This document shows positions 8,687 to 15,439 of a stretch of DNA of 24,742 bases, in pieces. Under the pieces are notes generated by a model. It was given only the letters and a program-made list of their open reading frames with translations, made no database searches and was not told where the DNA came from. Both the position numbers and the translations under genes were made by a program. The stretch comes from DATBFX01 sp036558305 (GTDB lineage: Bacteria; Chloroflexota; Chloroflexia; Thermomicrobiales; UBA6265), in the NCBI GenBank assembly GCA_036558305.1, contig DATBFX010000497.1:1-24742 (forward strand). Direction: 5' to 3'. Position 1 is the stretch's first letter. Each line of letters opens with the position of its first letter.

Positions 8687-8716
8687 ATCCTACGATGCCC
8701 TGGCGGCCGGCGCCAA
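8687..8716 (-). promoter_or_regulatory. Candidate fabF promoter
   Basis: On the minus strand TTGGCG (8716-8711) and TAGGAT (8692-8687) are 18 bases apart. Transcription would begin near 8680, about 46 bases ahead of the chosen fabF start and divergent from the promoter at 8731-8759. Confidence 0.5.
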
Positions 8717-8730
8717 CCGCTGCGCGTTGC

Positions 8731-8759
8731 TTGTTGGGTGCCGACCCTCGTGTTACGCT
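8731..8759 (+). promoter_or_regulatory. Candidate promoter of the putative 6S RNA
   Basis: TTGTTG (8731-8736), a 17-base spacer and TACGCT (8754-8759) form a sigma-A type promoter. The predicted first base, G8766, is exactly where the closing stem of the putative 6S RNA begins. Confidence 0.55.
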
Positions 8760-8765
8760 CCGAAC

Positions 8766-8930
8766 GGGATGGCCCTGCGGTGTACGTGATGATCGACGTG
8801 GTCTTGAGCCAACAGAAAGAGAGTCGGGAGCTGCTCACCGCACGAGACGACTCGCGGCGGCGCGGCGCCCACCTGCGCAAGCAGGTTCAAGACTCCGTTG
8901 CACACGGCACAGGCGGGGTCACCCATTCTC
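8766..8930 (+). ncRNA. ssrS: Putative 6S RNA (RNA polymerase-binding regulator)
   Basis: 6S RNA mimics an open promoter, binds the housekeeping sigma-RNA polymerase holoenzyme and lowers transcription in slow growth. Here a long interrupted hairpin fits that shape. GGG (8766-8768) pairs with CCC (8922-8924), GGCCCTGC (8771-8778) with GCGGGGTC (8913-8920, two wobbles) and GTGT (8780-8783) with ACAC (8902-8905). The 5' strand carries CTTGAGCCAAC (8803-8813), similar to the CCUGAGCCGA of E. coli 6S. The terminal stem can form from GAGTCG (8821-8826) and CGACTC (8848-8853). The 3' strand has CCCACCTGC-GCAA-GCAGGTTCAAG, which parallels the UUCACCU...AGGGUUCAAG of E. coli. Length of about 160 bases, a promoter at the right distance and the absence of convincing protein all agree. 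It was found by eye; a covariance search would decide. Confidence 0.78.
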
Positions 8931-8973
8931 CCGCGTCGCCACAGCAGAAATTCACCCCCAGGAGCGGCCATCG

Positions 8974-10044
8974 GTGATCGCGCTCGTCGTCGGTCCGGAC
9001 GCCGCGTCGGCTCGTGAGGAAGTCGAGCGGCTCGTACGCGCCCACGACCCGGGCACTTTGAACACCACCCGCCTCGACGGCAAAGCGGTCTCGTTCGATG
9101 AGGTCATCGGTGCCGTTGGCACACCCGCGTTCTTCGGCGGGGGCCGCGTCGTCATCGTGGACGACTTGATGGCGAGAGCGGGAAAATCGGCTCAGGGCGA
9201 GACCGATGGAGATGAGGCGAGTGGACGCGGACGTACCGGTGGCGGCGTGGATTTCGGACGCCTGTTCGGCGCGGTCGCGGCAGAGAATGTCCTGATCCTC
9301 GTCGACCAGGGACTCGGATCGATTCCGGCCGCGATCAAGAAGGCCGCCCCCGGCGATGCCCACCTCTTCGGTGGCGAGCCGCCGCGAGGAACCGCGCTCG
9401 TCGAGTGGATCAGGCGGACCGCGGATTCGCTCGGGGGCAAGATCGAAGCGCGAGCGGGGCGGTTGCTGGCCGAGCGGACTTTTCCTCAGACCTGGTCCGC
9501 CAAGCCGTCGAATCCCGCGTTCGATCGCCCACCCGATCTCGATCTGCTCAGAAACGAAATCGCCAAGCTCGTCTTGGCCGCGCATCCGGCGTCGATCGAT
9601 GCGGACGTGGTCGTCCAGATGGTCGCCGGCGCCGCCGAGGATCGATTGTTCCCCTTGACCGAGGCGATCGTCACCGGCACGTTGGAGGACGCCGTTCCCG
9701 CGTTGGAGGGCTTGCAGGCGAGCGGCGACGATCTCGGCCGTTTGACGGCGCTCGTCTATCAACAGGTGGAGTTGGCGGCGGTCTTGCCGGCATCGGGTCC
9801 GAGAATCGACCCGGCGGTCGTCGGGCGGGAACTCGGCTTGACGAATCCCAACCGGATGATCGGGGTGTCGAAAACGCTCGGTCGGGCGCGAATGGCACCC
9901 GGGCAGATGCTCCGGCGGGCAATCGAGACCGATCGAGAATCGAAGCGCGGTGGGCTGCGCCAGACCGACGACGTCGTCTATCACCTGCTGACGATGGCGA
10001 TCGCGCCCGACCCAGCCGCGCCCAACGAGCGAGGCGGCACCTAG
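8974..10044 (+). CDS. holA: DNA polymerase III subunit delta (clamp loader)
   Basis: The delta subunit of the clamp-loader complex opens the beta sliding clamp so that it can be loaded on primed DNA. From GTG 8974 the product has 356 residues. The sequence follows the family plan: an N-terminal Rossmann-like start (VIALVVGPDAASAREEVERL), VGTPAFFGGGRVVIVDDL in place of the usual T.P.F...R.V.V, a long AAA-like region, and a C-terminal collar domain with AVPALEGLQASGDDLGRLTALVYQQ and GRARMAPGQMLRRAIETDRESKRG. The start follows GGAG at 8961-8964 with nine bases of spacing. An upstream open frame to 8695 crosses the putative 6S RNA and is rejected. holA next to rpsT is a common arrangement, though here they converge. 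Confidence 0.92.
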   Translation: MIALVVGPDAASAREEVERLVRAHDPGTLNTTRLDGKAVSFDEVIGAVGTPAFFGGGRVVIVDDLMARAGKSAQGETDGDEASGRGRTGGGVDFGRLFGAVAAENVLILVDQGLGSIPAAIKKAAPGDAHLFGGEPPRGTALVEWIRRTADSLGGKIEARAGRLLAERTFPQTWSAKPSNPAFDRPPDLDLLRNEIAKLVLAAHPASIDADVVVQMVAGAAEDRLFPLTEAIVTGTLEDAVPALEGLQASGDDLGRLTALVYQQVELAAVLPASGPRIDPAVVGRELGLTNPNRMIGVSKTLGRARMAPGQMLRRAIETDRESKRGGLRQTDDVVYHLLTMAIAPDPAAPNERGGT

Positions 10045-10059
10045 TGCCGCCTCAGCTCG
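10026..10059. terminator. Long hairpin between convergent holA and rpsT
   Basis: CGAGC-GAGGCGGCAC (10026-10040) pairs perfectly with GTGCCGCCTC-A-GCTCG (10044-10059), apart from one bulged A. This gives a 15-bp GC-rich stem with a three-base CTA loop; the holA stop TAG (10042-10044) lies in the loop. It can serve both strands. No U-tract follows on either side, so termination would not be of the textbook type. Confidence 0.6.
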
Positions 10060-10084
10060 CGTCTCATGTGATCCGGGTCGACGA

Positions 10085-10369
10085 TCAGGCGGCGGTCGCC
10101 TGTGCTGCCGTCAGGCGGTTGAACTTCGCCATCAGCCGGGATTTTCGGCGCGCCGCATTGTTCTTGTGGATGATTCCTTTGCCCGCCACGCGATCGAGCA
10201 TGCTGATCGCATCGCCGACCGCGGTCGCGGCCGCCTCGGGGTCGCCGGCGCGGATCGCGACCTCGGCTTTCTTGACGTACGTGCGCGCGGCCGTCCGATA
10301 CGGGCGGTTCCGTTGCCGGCGCCGCTCGGCGACGCGGATGCGCTTTTCCGCGGATTTGTTGTTCGCCAA
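10085..10369 (-). CDS. rpsT: Small ribosomal subunit protein bS20
   Basis: A primary 16S rRNA-binding protein needed for early 30S assembly. The 94-residue product is rich in Arg, Lys and Ala and begins MANNKSAEKRIRVAERRRQRN. It continues through RTAARTYVKKAE and the conserved GIIHKNNAARRKSRLMAKFN. Initiation is at TTG, preceded by GAGGTGAGGG. A non-AUG (UUG) start is also known for E. coli rpsT, where it is tied to autoregulation; whether that holds here is unknown. The leader of about 70 bases can fold GCGGGC (10404-10409) against GCCCGC (10430-10435). Confidence 0.96.
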   Translation of the reverse strand: MANNKSAEKRIRVAERRRQRNRPYRTAARTYVKKAEVAIRAGDPEAAATAVGDAISMLDRVAGKGIIHKNNAARRKSRLMAKFNRLTAAQATAA

Positions 10370-10403
10370 CGTCCCTCACCTCGTTTACAAGTCGGCCATC
10401 GCC

Positions 10404-10435
10404 GCGGGCACGCAAAACCGAGGCCCACGGCCCGC
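10404..10435 (-). promoter_or_regulatory. Hairpin in the rpsT leader
   Basis: The inverted repeat GCGGGC/GCCCGC with a 20-base loop sits between the candidate promoter and the ribosome binding site of rpsT. It could be part of a protein-binding autoregulatory leader, but may equally be incidental in this GC-rich sequence. Confidence 0.3.
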
Positions 10436-10444
10436 AACCCGGCG

Positions 10445-10473
10445 ATGGTACCAGACCGAACGGCTCGGGGCAA
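10445..10473 (-). promoter_or_regulatory. Candidate rpsT promoter
   Basis: On the minus strand TTGCCC (10473-10468), a 17-base spacer and TACCAT (10450-10445) resemble a sigma-A promoter. Transcription would start near 10438. Confidence 0.5.
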
Positions 10474-10501
10474 GCAGGGGCGGAGCGGGGGATGCGGTTC
10501 G

Positions 10502-12175
10502 GTGAGCGCCCGGGCTCGGACCGTCACCACGGATCAGTTATCGGGCGCAACCGTGCAGGACCGTGTGGCCAGCGACGCACGGAGACTGCCGACTGCATCC
10601 TCGCTCGGTCGGAGTGCGTCGATCGTCGCGGTCGCGTTCGTCGCCAGCCGGGTCCTCGGTCTTGCGCGCGAGGTGGTGCTTGCCCACCTCTTCGGGACGG
10701 GTCCGGAATCGGACGCCTACGTCAGCGCCTTTCGCATCCCGGATTTTCTCTTCCTTGTCGCCATGTCCGGAGCGTTCGGCGCGGCGTTTATTCCGATCTT
10801 CGGCGGCTTCCTCGCCAGGGGCGAGCGAGACAAAGGCTGGCGGCTCGCCTCGGCGGTGATCACGCTCACCGGTGCGGTTTCGATCGTGCTGGCGGCGGTC
10901 ATCTTCGTCTTCGCACGCCCGATCATGACGCACCTGGTCGCACCGGATCTGGTGGGCGACTACCAGTCGATCGCCGTCCGCACGATGCGCCTCTTGTTGC
11001 TGTCGAACATCCTGCTCGGCTTCGGCATCGCGGCAAAGGGCATCCTCGAAGCCCAGGACATGTTTACGCTGCCGGCCGTGGCACCGCTGTTGTATAGCCT
11101 CGCGACGATTCTCGGAGCGTTGATCCTCGGTCCTCGGATCGGCGTACCCGGCGTCGCGATCGGGGTGGTCGTTGGGGCGGCATGCCACATCGGCGTGCAG
11201 ATACCGGGGTTGATCCGGTCGGGGATGCGGTTTACGCCGTCGCTTTCCCTGGACGTCGCCGGTCTGCCCGAGGTGGGGCGCCTCCTCGTGCCGCGCGTGA
11301 TCGGGCAGGCCGCGTTTCAGATTAACTTCATCGTCGTCAACTATCTGGCCAACGGCCAGGGAAGCGGCAAAGCGACCGCGCTCAACCAGGCGTGGATGTT
11401 GATGATGTTGCCGCACGGCGTCCTCGCGCTCAGCATCTCGACCGTGGCGTTTCCGACGATGGCACGGCAATTCGAGACCGGCGGCTTGGAGGCGGTCCGG
11501 GCGACGTTCGCGAAAGCCGTCGCGCCCCTCCTTTTCCTGATCGTCCCCGCCTCCATCGGGCTGTTCGCATTCCGCACGGCGATCATCCAGACCGTCTTCC
11601 AATCGGGGGCGTTCAATGCCTACTCGACGTCGCTCGTCTCTCCGCCGCTGGCGTTCCTCGCGTTGGGTCTGACCTGGTACGCGATGGTTGAGGTCCTGGC
11701 GCGAATCTTTTACGCGATGCAGGACACGAAAACCCCGGTCGCGGCGGGCGTCGCGATCATCGCGATCAACGTCGGGCTGGGCATCGTGCTGGTCCACCGC
11801 ATCGGCTACGCCGGTCTCGGGTTGAGCCTCAGCGTTTCCACGGGGATCGAGGCCGCGATCCTGATCATCGTCCTCCAGCGACGGATCGGCGGGTTCGATG
11901 CGGCCTTCGGTTCCTGGTTTGCCAGGGTCACGTTGGCGGCGGCGGCGATGGCGCTGGTGGCCGAAGCGGTTCGCGATCCTCTGCAGAGAGCCACGCTTCA
12001 AGGCGAGGCGCCGAGGGCGATTCAGGTGCTGCTGCTCGGCTATGCGACGGGCGTCGTCGGTTTGACCTACTTCGTCGCCGCCTACTACCTGCGGGTGCCA
12101 CAAGTCGATCAAATCCTCGATCGCTTGGCAGCGCGCGTGCCGAGGCTGCGATCGCTCCTGCCGTCTCGGCATTGA
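10502..12175 (+). CDS. murJ: Lipid II flippase MurJ (MviN)
   Basis: A MOP-superfamily membrane protein that flips lipid-linked peptidoglycan precursor across the cytoplasmic membrane. The sequence is strongly hydrophobic with about 14 predicted helices. It carries the family stretches ASRVLGLAREVVLAHLFG, DAYVSAFRIPDFLF, SGAFGAAFIPIF and FYAMQDTKTPV. From GTG 10502 it is 557 residues long, slightly above the usual 510-550. The start is uncertain: GTG 10502 has GCGGGGGAT upstream, GTG 10553 is also possible, and the longer frame to 10166 overlaps rpsT. The lepA reading frame begins at the murJ stop. With murE and the FemAB gene in the same window it forms part of the wall-synthesis content. Confidence 0.93.
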   Translation: MSARARTVTTDQLSGATVQDRVASDARRLPTASSLGRSASIVAVAFVASRVLGLAREVVLAHLFGTGPESDAYVSAFRIPDFLFLVAMSGAFGAAFIPIFGGFLARGERDKGWRLASAVITLTGAVSIVLAAVIFVFARPIMTHLVAPDLVGDYQSIAVRTMRLLLLSNILLGFGIAAKGILEAQDMFTLPAVAPLLYSLATILGALILGPRIGVPGVAIGVVVGAACHIGVQIPGLIRSGMRFTPSLSLDVAGLPEVGRLLVPRVIGQAAFQINFIVVNYLANGQGSGKATALNQAWMLMMLPHGVLALSISTVAFPTMARQFETGGLEAVRATFAKAVAPLLFLIVPASIGLFAFRTAIIQTVFQSGAFNAYSTSLVSPPLAFLALGLTWYAMVEVLARIFYAMQDTKTPVAAGVAIIAINVGLGIVLVHRIGYAGLGLSLSVSTGIEAAILIIVLQRRIGGFDAAFGSWFARVTLAAAAMALVAEAVRDPLQRATLQGEAPRAIQVLLLGYATGVVGLTYFVAAYYLRVPQVDQILDRLAARVPRLRSLLPSRH

Positions 12176-12198
12176 CCCCGTCCACCCTCCGCTATACT
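12172..12198 (+). promoter_or_regulatory. Candidate lepA promoter inside the end of murJ
   Basis: TTGACC (12172-12177), a shorter than usual 15-base spacer and TATACT (12193-12198) make a strong-looking promoter over the murJ stop. The expected first transcribed base falls on or next to the ATG at 12205, which would make the lepA message leaderless. Confidence 0.5.
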
Positions 12199-12204
12199 TG
12201 GCGC

Positions 12205-14073
12205 ATGACTGTCACGACCGCCGACACCCAACCGACACGCGCGAGGCCGGGCGTTCCGCTTGAAAAGATTCGGAACTTCAGCATCATTGCCCACATCGAT
12301 CACGGCAAATCGACCCTCGCCGACCGCCTGCTCGAGCGGACCGGCACGGTCGATCCGCGCGCGATGGTCAACCAACTCCTCGACTCGATGGAACTGGAGC
12401 GGGAGAAGGGCATCACGATCAAAGCCCGCGCCGTCCGCATGCGCTACCGCGCCCGCGACGGCCAGGAATACGAACTCAACCTGATCGACACCCCCGGCCA
12501 CGTCGACTTCTCGTACGAGGTGAGCCGGAGTCTCGCCGCGTGCGAGGGTGCGCTCCTGGTCGTCGACGCCGCGCAGGGGATCGAAGCCCAGACGATGGCG
12601 AACGTCTACCTCGCCCTCGACCAGGACCTCGCCATCGTCGCGGTCATCAACAAGATCGACCTGCCGAGCGCCGATCCGACCAAGGTGGCGGAAGAAGTCG
12701 GAAAATTCATCGGACTCCTCGACGACGAGATCGTCTTGGTATCGGCGAAGCAAGGCACGGGGATCGACGACCTGCTCGAAGCCGTGGTCAGAAAGATTCC
12801 GCCCCCCGGGGGTCGCCTCGATGGACCGGCGCGGGCGCTGATCTTCGATTCGCATTACGACTCGTACAAGGGCGTCATCGCCTACGTCAAGGTCGTCGAC
12901 GGCGCGTTGGCGCGTGGCGATCGCATCCGCCTGATGTCGACCGGCAAAGAGGCGGAGATCCTGGAACTCGGGTACTTCACACCCGAAATGACCTCGGTAC
13001 CCGCGCTCGGTACCGGCGAAGTCGGGTACGTCGCCACCGGACTCAAGATCGTCAAGGATCTTCAGGTCGGCGACACGATCACCCTGTCCTCGCGACCGGC
13101 GTCGGAACCGCTGCCCGGATATCGGCCCGCCAAGCCGATGGTGTTTGCCGGGCTCTACCCGGTCGACGGCGAGGAATACCCGATGCTGCGGGATGCCCTC
13201 GAACGGCTTCAACTCAACGATGCGTCGTTGACCTACGAACCGGAGTCGTCGATCGCCCTCGGTTTCGGTTTTCGCGCCGGATTTCTCGGTCTGCTCCACA
13301 TGGAAATCATCCAGGAGCGGCTGGAACGCGAGTATGGGCTCGACCTCCTCGCGACCGCACCCAGCGTCGAGTACGAGGTTTTGCTGCGAGGCGGCGACGT
13401 CCTGGTGATCGACAACCCGGCGGCAATGCCGTCGCCGGGGGAGATCGAAGAGATCCGCGAACCGTGGATGCACGTCACCGTCATCGTCCCTTCCCGCTAC
13501 ATCGGGAACGTGATGGAACTTGTCACCGGACGCCGAGGCATCTACCGAGAGATGGTCTATCTCGATGAGGATCGGGTCCAGCTCAAGTTCGACATGCCGC
13601 TCGGTGAACTGATCGTCGATTTCTACGACCAACTCAAGAGCCGCACCCAGGGCTACGCGTCGCTCGATTACGCATTCGCCGAGTTGCGGGCTGCCGACCT
13701 GGTGAAACTCGAAGTGCTCGTCAATGGCGAACCGGTCGACGCGCTCTCGATCATCACCCACCGCGACGAGGCGTATCAACGCGGTCGAGATCTCGTGCAG
13801 GCGCTGCGGACGTTGATTCCCCGGCAAATGTTCGATGTCCCGGTCCAGGCATCGATCGGAAGCCGGATCATCTCCCGCGAGACGATCCGGGCGATGCGAA
13901 AGAACGTCTTGTCGAAATGCTACGGCGGAGACATCACCAGGAAACGTAAACTGCTCGAAAAGCAAAAGGAAGGCAAAGCGCGGATGAAGATGGTCGGCAG
14001 CGTCGAGATCCCTCAGGAGGCGTTCATGGCCGTCCTCAGTCTCGGCGACAAATCCTCCGCGCCGAAGAACTAG
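12205..14073 (+). CDS. lepA: Elongation factor 4 (LepA)
   Basis: A ribosome-dependent translational GTPase implicated in back-translocation and in 30S biogenesis or initiation. From ATG 12205 the product has 622 residues. The G motifs are AHIDHGKST (29-37), DTPGHVDF, NKIDLP and SAKQGTG. The LepA-specific parts are also present: LGFGFRAGFLGLLHMEIIQERLEREYGLDL, split here by VEYEVLL, and the C-terminal RKNVLSKCYGGDITRKRKLL with EKQKEGKARMKMVG. A longer form from TTG 12172 would overlap the murJ stop as TTGA, a possible coupled start. ATG 12205 sits just after a TATACT box and has no Shine-Dalgarno, fitting leaderless initiation. The YabN-type MazG fusion follows after seven bases. Confidence 0.96.
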   Translation: MTVTTADTQPTRARPGVPLEKIRNFSIIAHIDHGKSTLADRLLERTGTVDPRAMVNQLLDSMELEREKGITIKARAVRMRYRARDGQEYELNLIDTPGHVDFSYEVSRSLAACEGALLVVDAAQGIEAQTMANVYLALDQDLAIVAVINKIDLPSADPTKVAEEVGKFIGLLDDEIVLVSAKQGTGIDDLLEAVVRKIPPPGGRLDGPARALIFDSHYDSYKGVIAYVKVVDGALARGDRIRLMSTGKEAEILELGYFTPEMTSVPALGTGEVGYVATGLKIVKDLQVGDTITLSSRPASEPLPGYRPAKPMVFAGLYPVDGEEYPMLRDALERLQLNDASLTYEPESSIALGFGFRAGFLGLLHMEIIQERLEREYGLDLLATAPSVEYEVLLRGGDVLVIDNPAAMPSPGEIEEIREPWMHVTVIVPSRYIGNVMELVTGRRGIYREMVYLDEDRVQLKFDMPLGELIVDFYDQLKSRTQGYASLDYAFAELRAADLVKLEVLVNGEPVDALSIITHRDEAYQRGRDLVQALRTLIPRQMFDVPVQASIGSRIISRETIRAMRKNVLSKCYGGDITRKRKLLEKQKEGKARMKMVGSVEIPQEAFMAVLSLGDKSSAPKN

Positions 14074-14080
14074 GCCGCCC

Positions 14081-15439
14081 ATGTCCGGCAGTTTGACCAT
14101 CGTCGGCCTCGGTCCCGGCGATCCCAACCTCAGGACGCTCGGCGCTCAGAAAGCCCTCGACGACGCCGAACAGATCATCCTTCGGACCGCCATTCACCCG
14201 GGACTCGACGATCTTCGGGGCGATCCCCGAACGACGGCCTGCGACGATCTCTATGAGAGCCGGTCGTCGTTCGAGGCAGTCTACGAGGGCATCGTCGAAC
14301 GAGTGCTCGGTGCGGCGCGCAGCCGGCGAGTAGCGTTTGCGGTACCCGGTCATCCGCTCTACGGCGAGCGCACCGTCTCGCTCCTCCTCGCTCGGGCGGC
14401 GGGTGAGCAGATTCCGACGTCGGTCATCGCCGCCGTGAGCGCGCTCGATGCGATCAGCAGTGCGCTTCGCCTGGATCCGATGTCCGCTCAGGCGCAGATC
14501 CTCGATGCCGTGTCGCTCGATACTTGGCTGCGGCAGGAGCCGTTCACCGGCGGGCTGCTCGACGTGGCGCCGACCCGGCCGATCCTCGTGAATCAGGTTT
14601 TCTCGCGAGAGATGGCCTCGTCGCTCAAGCTTGCCCTCAGCCGCATTTTCCCCGAGGAGCATCAGGTCGTGGTCGTCACCGCGGCCGGCGTGTGTGGCGA
14701 AGAGCGGATCGTTCCATGCCCATTGCATGAGCTCGACCATGTCCCGGTCGACCACCTGACGAGTGTTTGGGTACCGGCAATGGCCGCGCTGGAGGCCGCT
14801 CGCTGCGCGGCCACGTTGCATCGGCTCGCCGCGATTCTCAGGTCGCCGGAGGGCTGCCCGTGGGATCGCGAGCAATCGCACGAGTCCTTGCGATCGGCGG
14901 CGATCGAAGAAGCGCACGAGGTCGTTGACGCGATCGAGGAACGCGACCCGGAGCATCTCGCCGAGGAGTTGGGCGACCTGCTGCTCCAGGTCGCGCTGCA
15001 TGCCCAAATCGCCGAAGAAGCGGGAGCGTTCACGATCGAGGACGTCTACGAACACGTCAACCGCAAACTCGTGAGGCGACACCCCCACGTCTTTGGCGAT
15101 GTCTCGGCGCGAACGTCGGAGGAAGTCATCCTGACCTGGCAAGGGATCAAAGCGAGTGAACGCCGTGACAAAGGTGAGGTGCAACGCGGTCAGGACCCGC
15201 TGAGTGAGATGCCGCGATCGATGCCGGTTCTCACCCGGGTTGCGCGGCTACTGACCGCCCGGTCTCCGGCGTCCGTGTCCTCGCACCCGGACGATCCCGG
15301 CGAGCGGCTGTTCGATGCGGTTTTGGAACTCGTCGCAACCGGTCTGGACCCGGAACGGGAGTTGGAGCGTGTCGCGCGAAGCCGAATGACGGCGACCGGT
15401 GGGCCCGAGCCAAGTCTTGAGGAGCATGAACCAACGTGA
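14081..15439 (+). CDS. mazG: SAM-methylase-like / MazG nucleotide pyrophosphohydrolase fusion (YabN type)
   Basis: The two-domain product has 452 residues. Residues 1-235 resemble tetrapyrrole (SAM-dependent) methylases, with IVGLGPGDPNLRTLGAQKAL, VPGHPLYGERTV and LLDVAPTRPILVNQ. Residues 240-385 are a MazG all-alpha NTP pyrophosphohydrolase: GCPWDREQSHESL, the metal-binding EExxE (Glu276, Glu277, Glu280) followed by ExxD (Glu296, Asp299), then RRHPHVFGD and TWQGIKASER. The fusion resembles Bacillus YabN. MazG proteins remove aberrant or excess NTPs; the methylase-like half has no established substrate. After about residue 385 the C-terminal MazG repeat of E. coli is only partly recognisable. 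The stop overlaps aspS as GTGA, so lepA-mazG-aspS is probably one transcript. Confidence 0.92.
   Translation: MSGSLTIVGLGPGDPNLRTLGAQKALDDAEQIILRTAIHPGLDDLRGDPRTTACDDLYESRSSFEAVYEGIVERVLGAARSRRVAFAVPGHPLYGERTVSLLLARAAGEQIPTSVIAAVSALDAISSALRLDPMSAQAQILDAVSLDTWLRQEPFTGGLLDVAPTRPILVNQVFSREMASSLKLALSRIFPEEHQVVVVTAAGVCGEERIVPCPLHELDHVPVDHLTSVWVPAMAALEAARCAATLHRLAAILRSPEGCPWDREQSHESLRSAAIEEAHEVVDAIEERDPEHLAEELGDLLLQVALHAQIAEEAGAFTIEDVYEHVNRKLVRRHPHVFGDVSARTSEEVILTWQGIKASERRDKGEVQRGQDPLSEMPRSMPVLTRVARLLTARSPASVSSHPDDPGERLFDAVLELVATGLDPERELERVARSRMTATGGPEPSLEEHEPT

Noticed and set aside
8786..8977. ORF of about 63 residues ending in a GTGA overlap with holA
   Set aside because: It begins at clustered GTG/ATG codons without a ribosome site, has low-complexity polar composition, and lies across the putative 6S RNA stem; the GTGA overlap is judged coincidental.
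10538..12172. 544-codon minus-strand ORF
   Set aside because: Antisense shadow of murJ with highly charged repetitive composition typical of the reverse frame of a GC-rich membrane protein gene.
12109..14127. 672-codon minus-strand ORF
   Set aside because: Antisense shadow of lepA; no motif and biased His/Asp/Arg composition.
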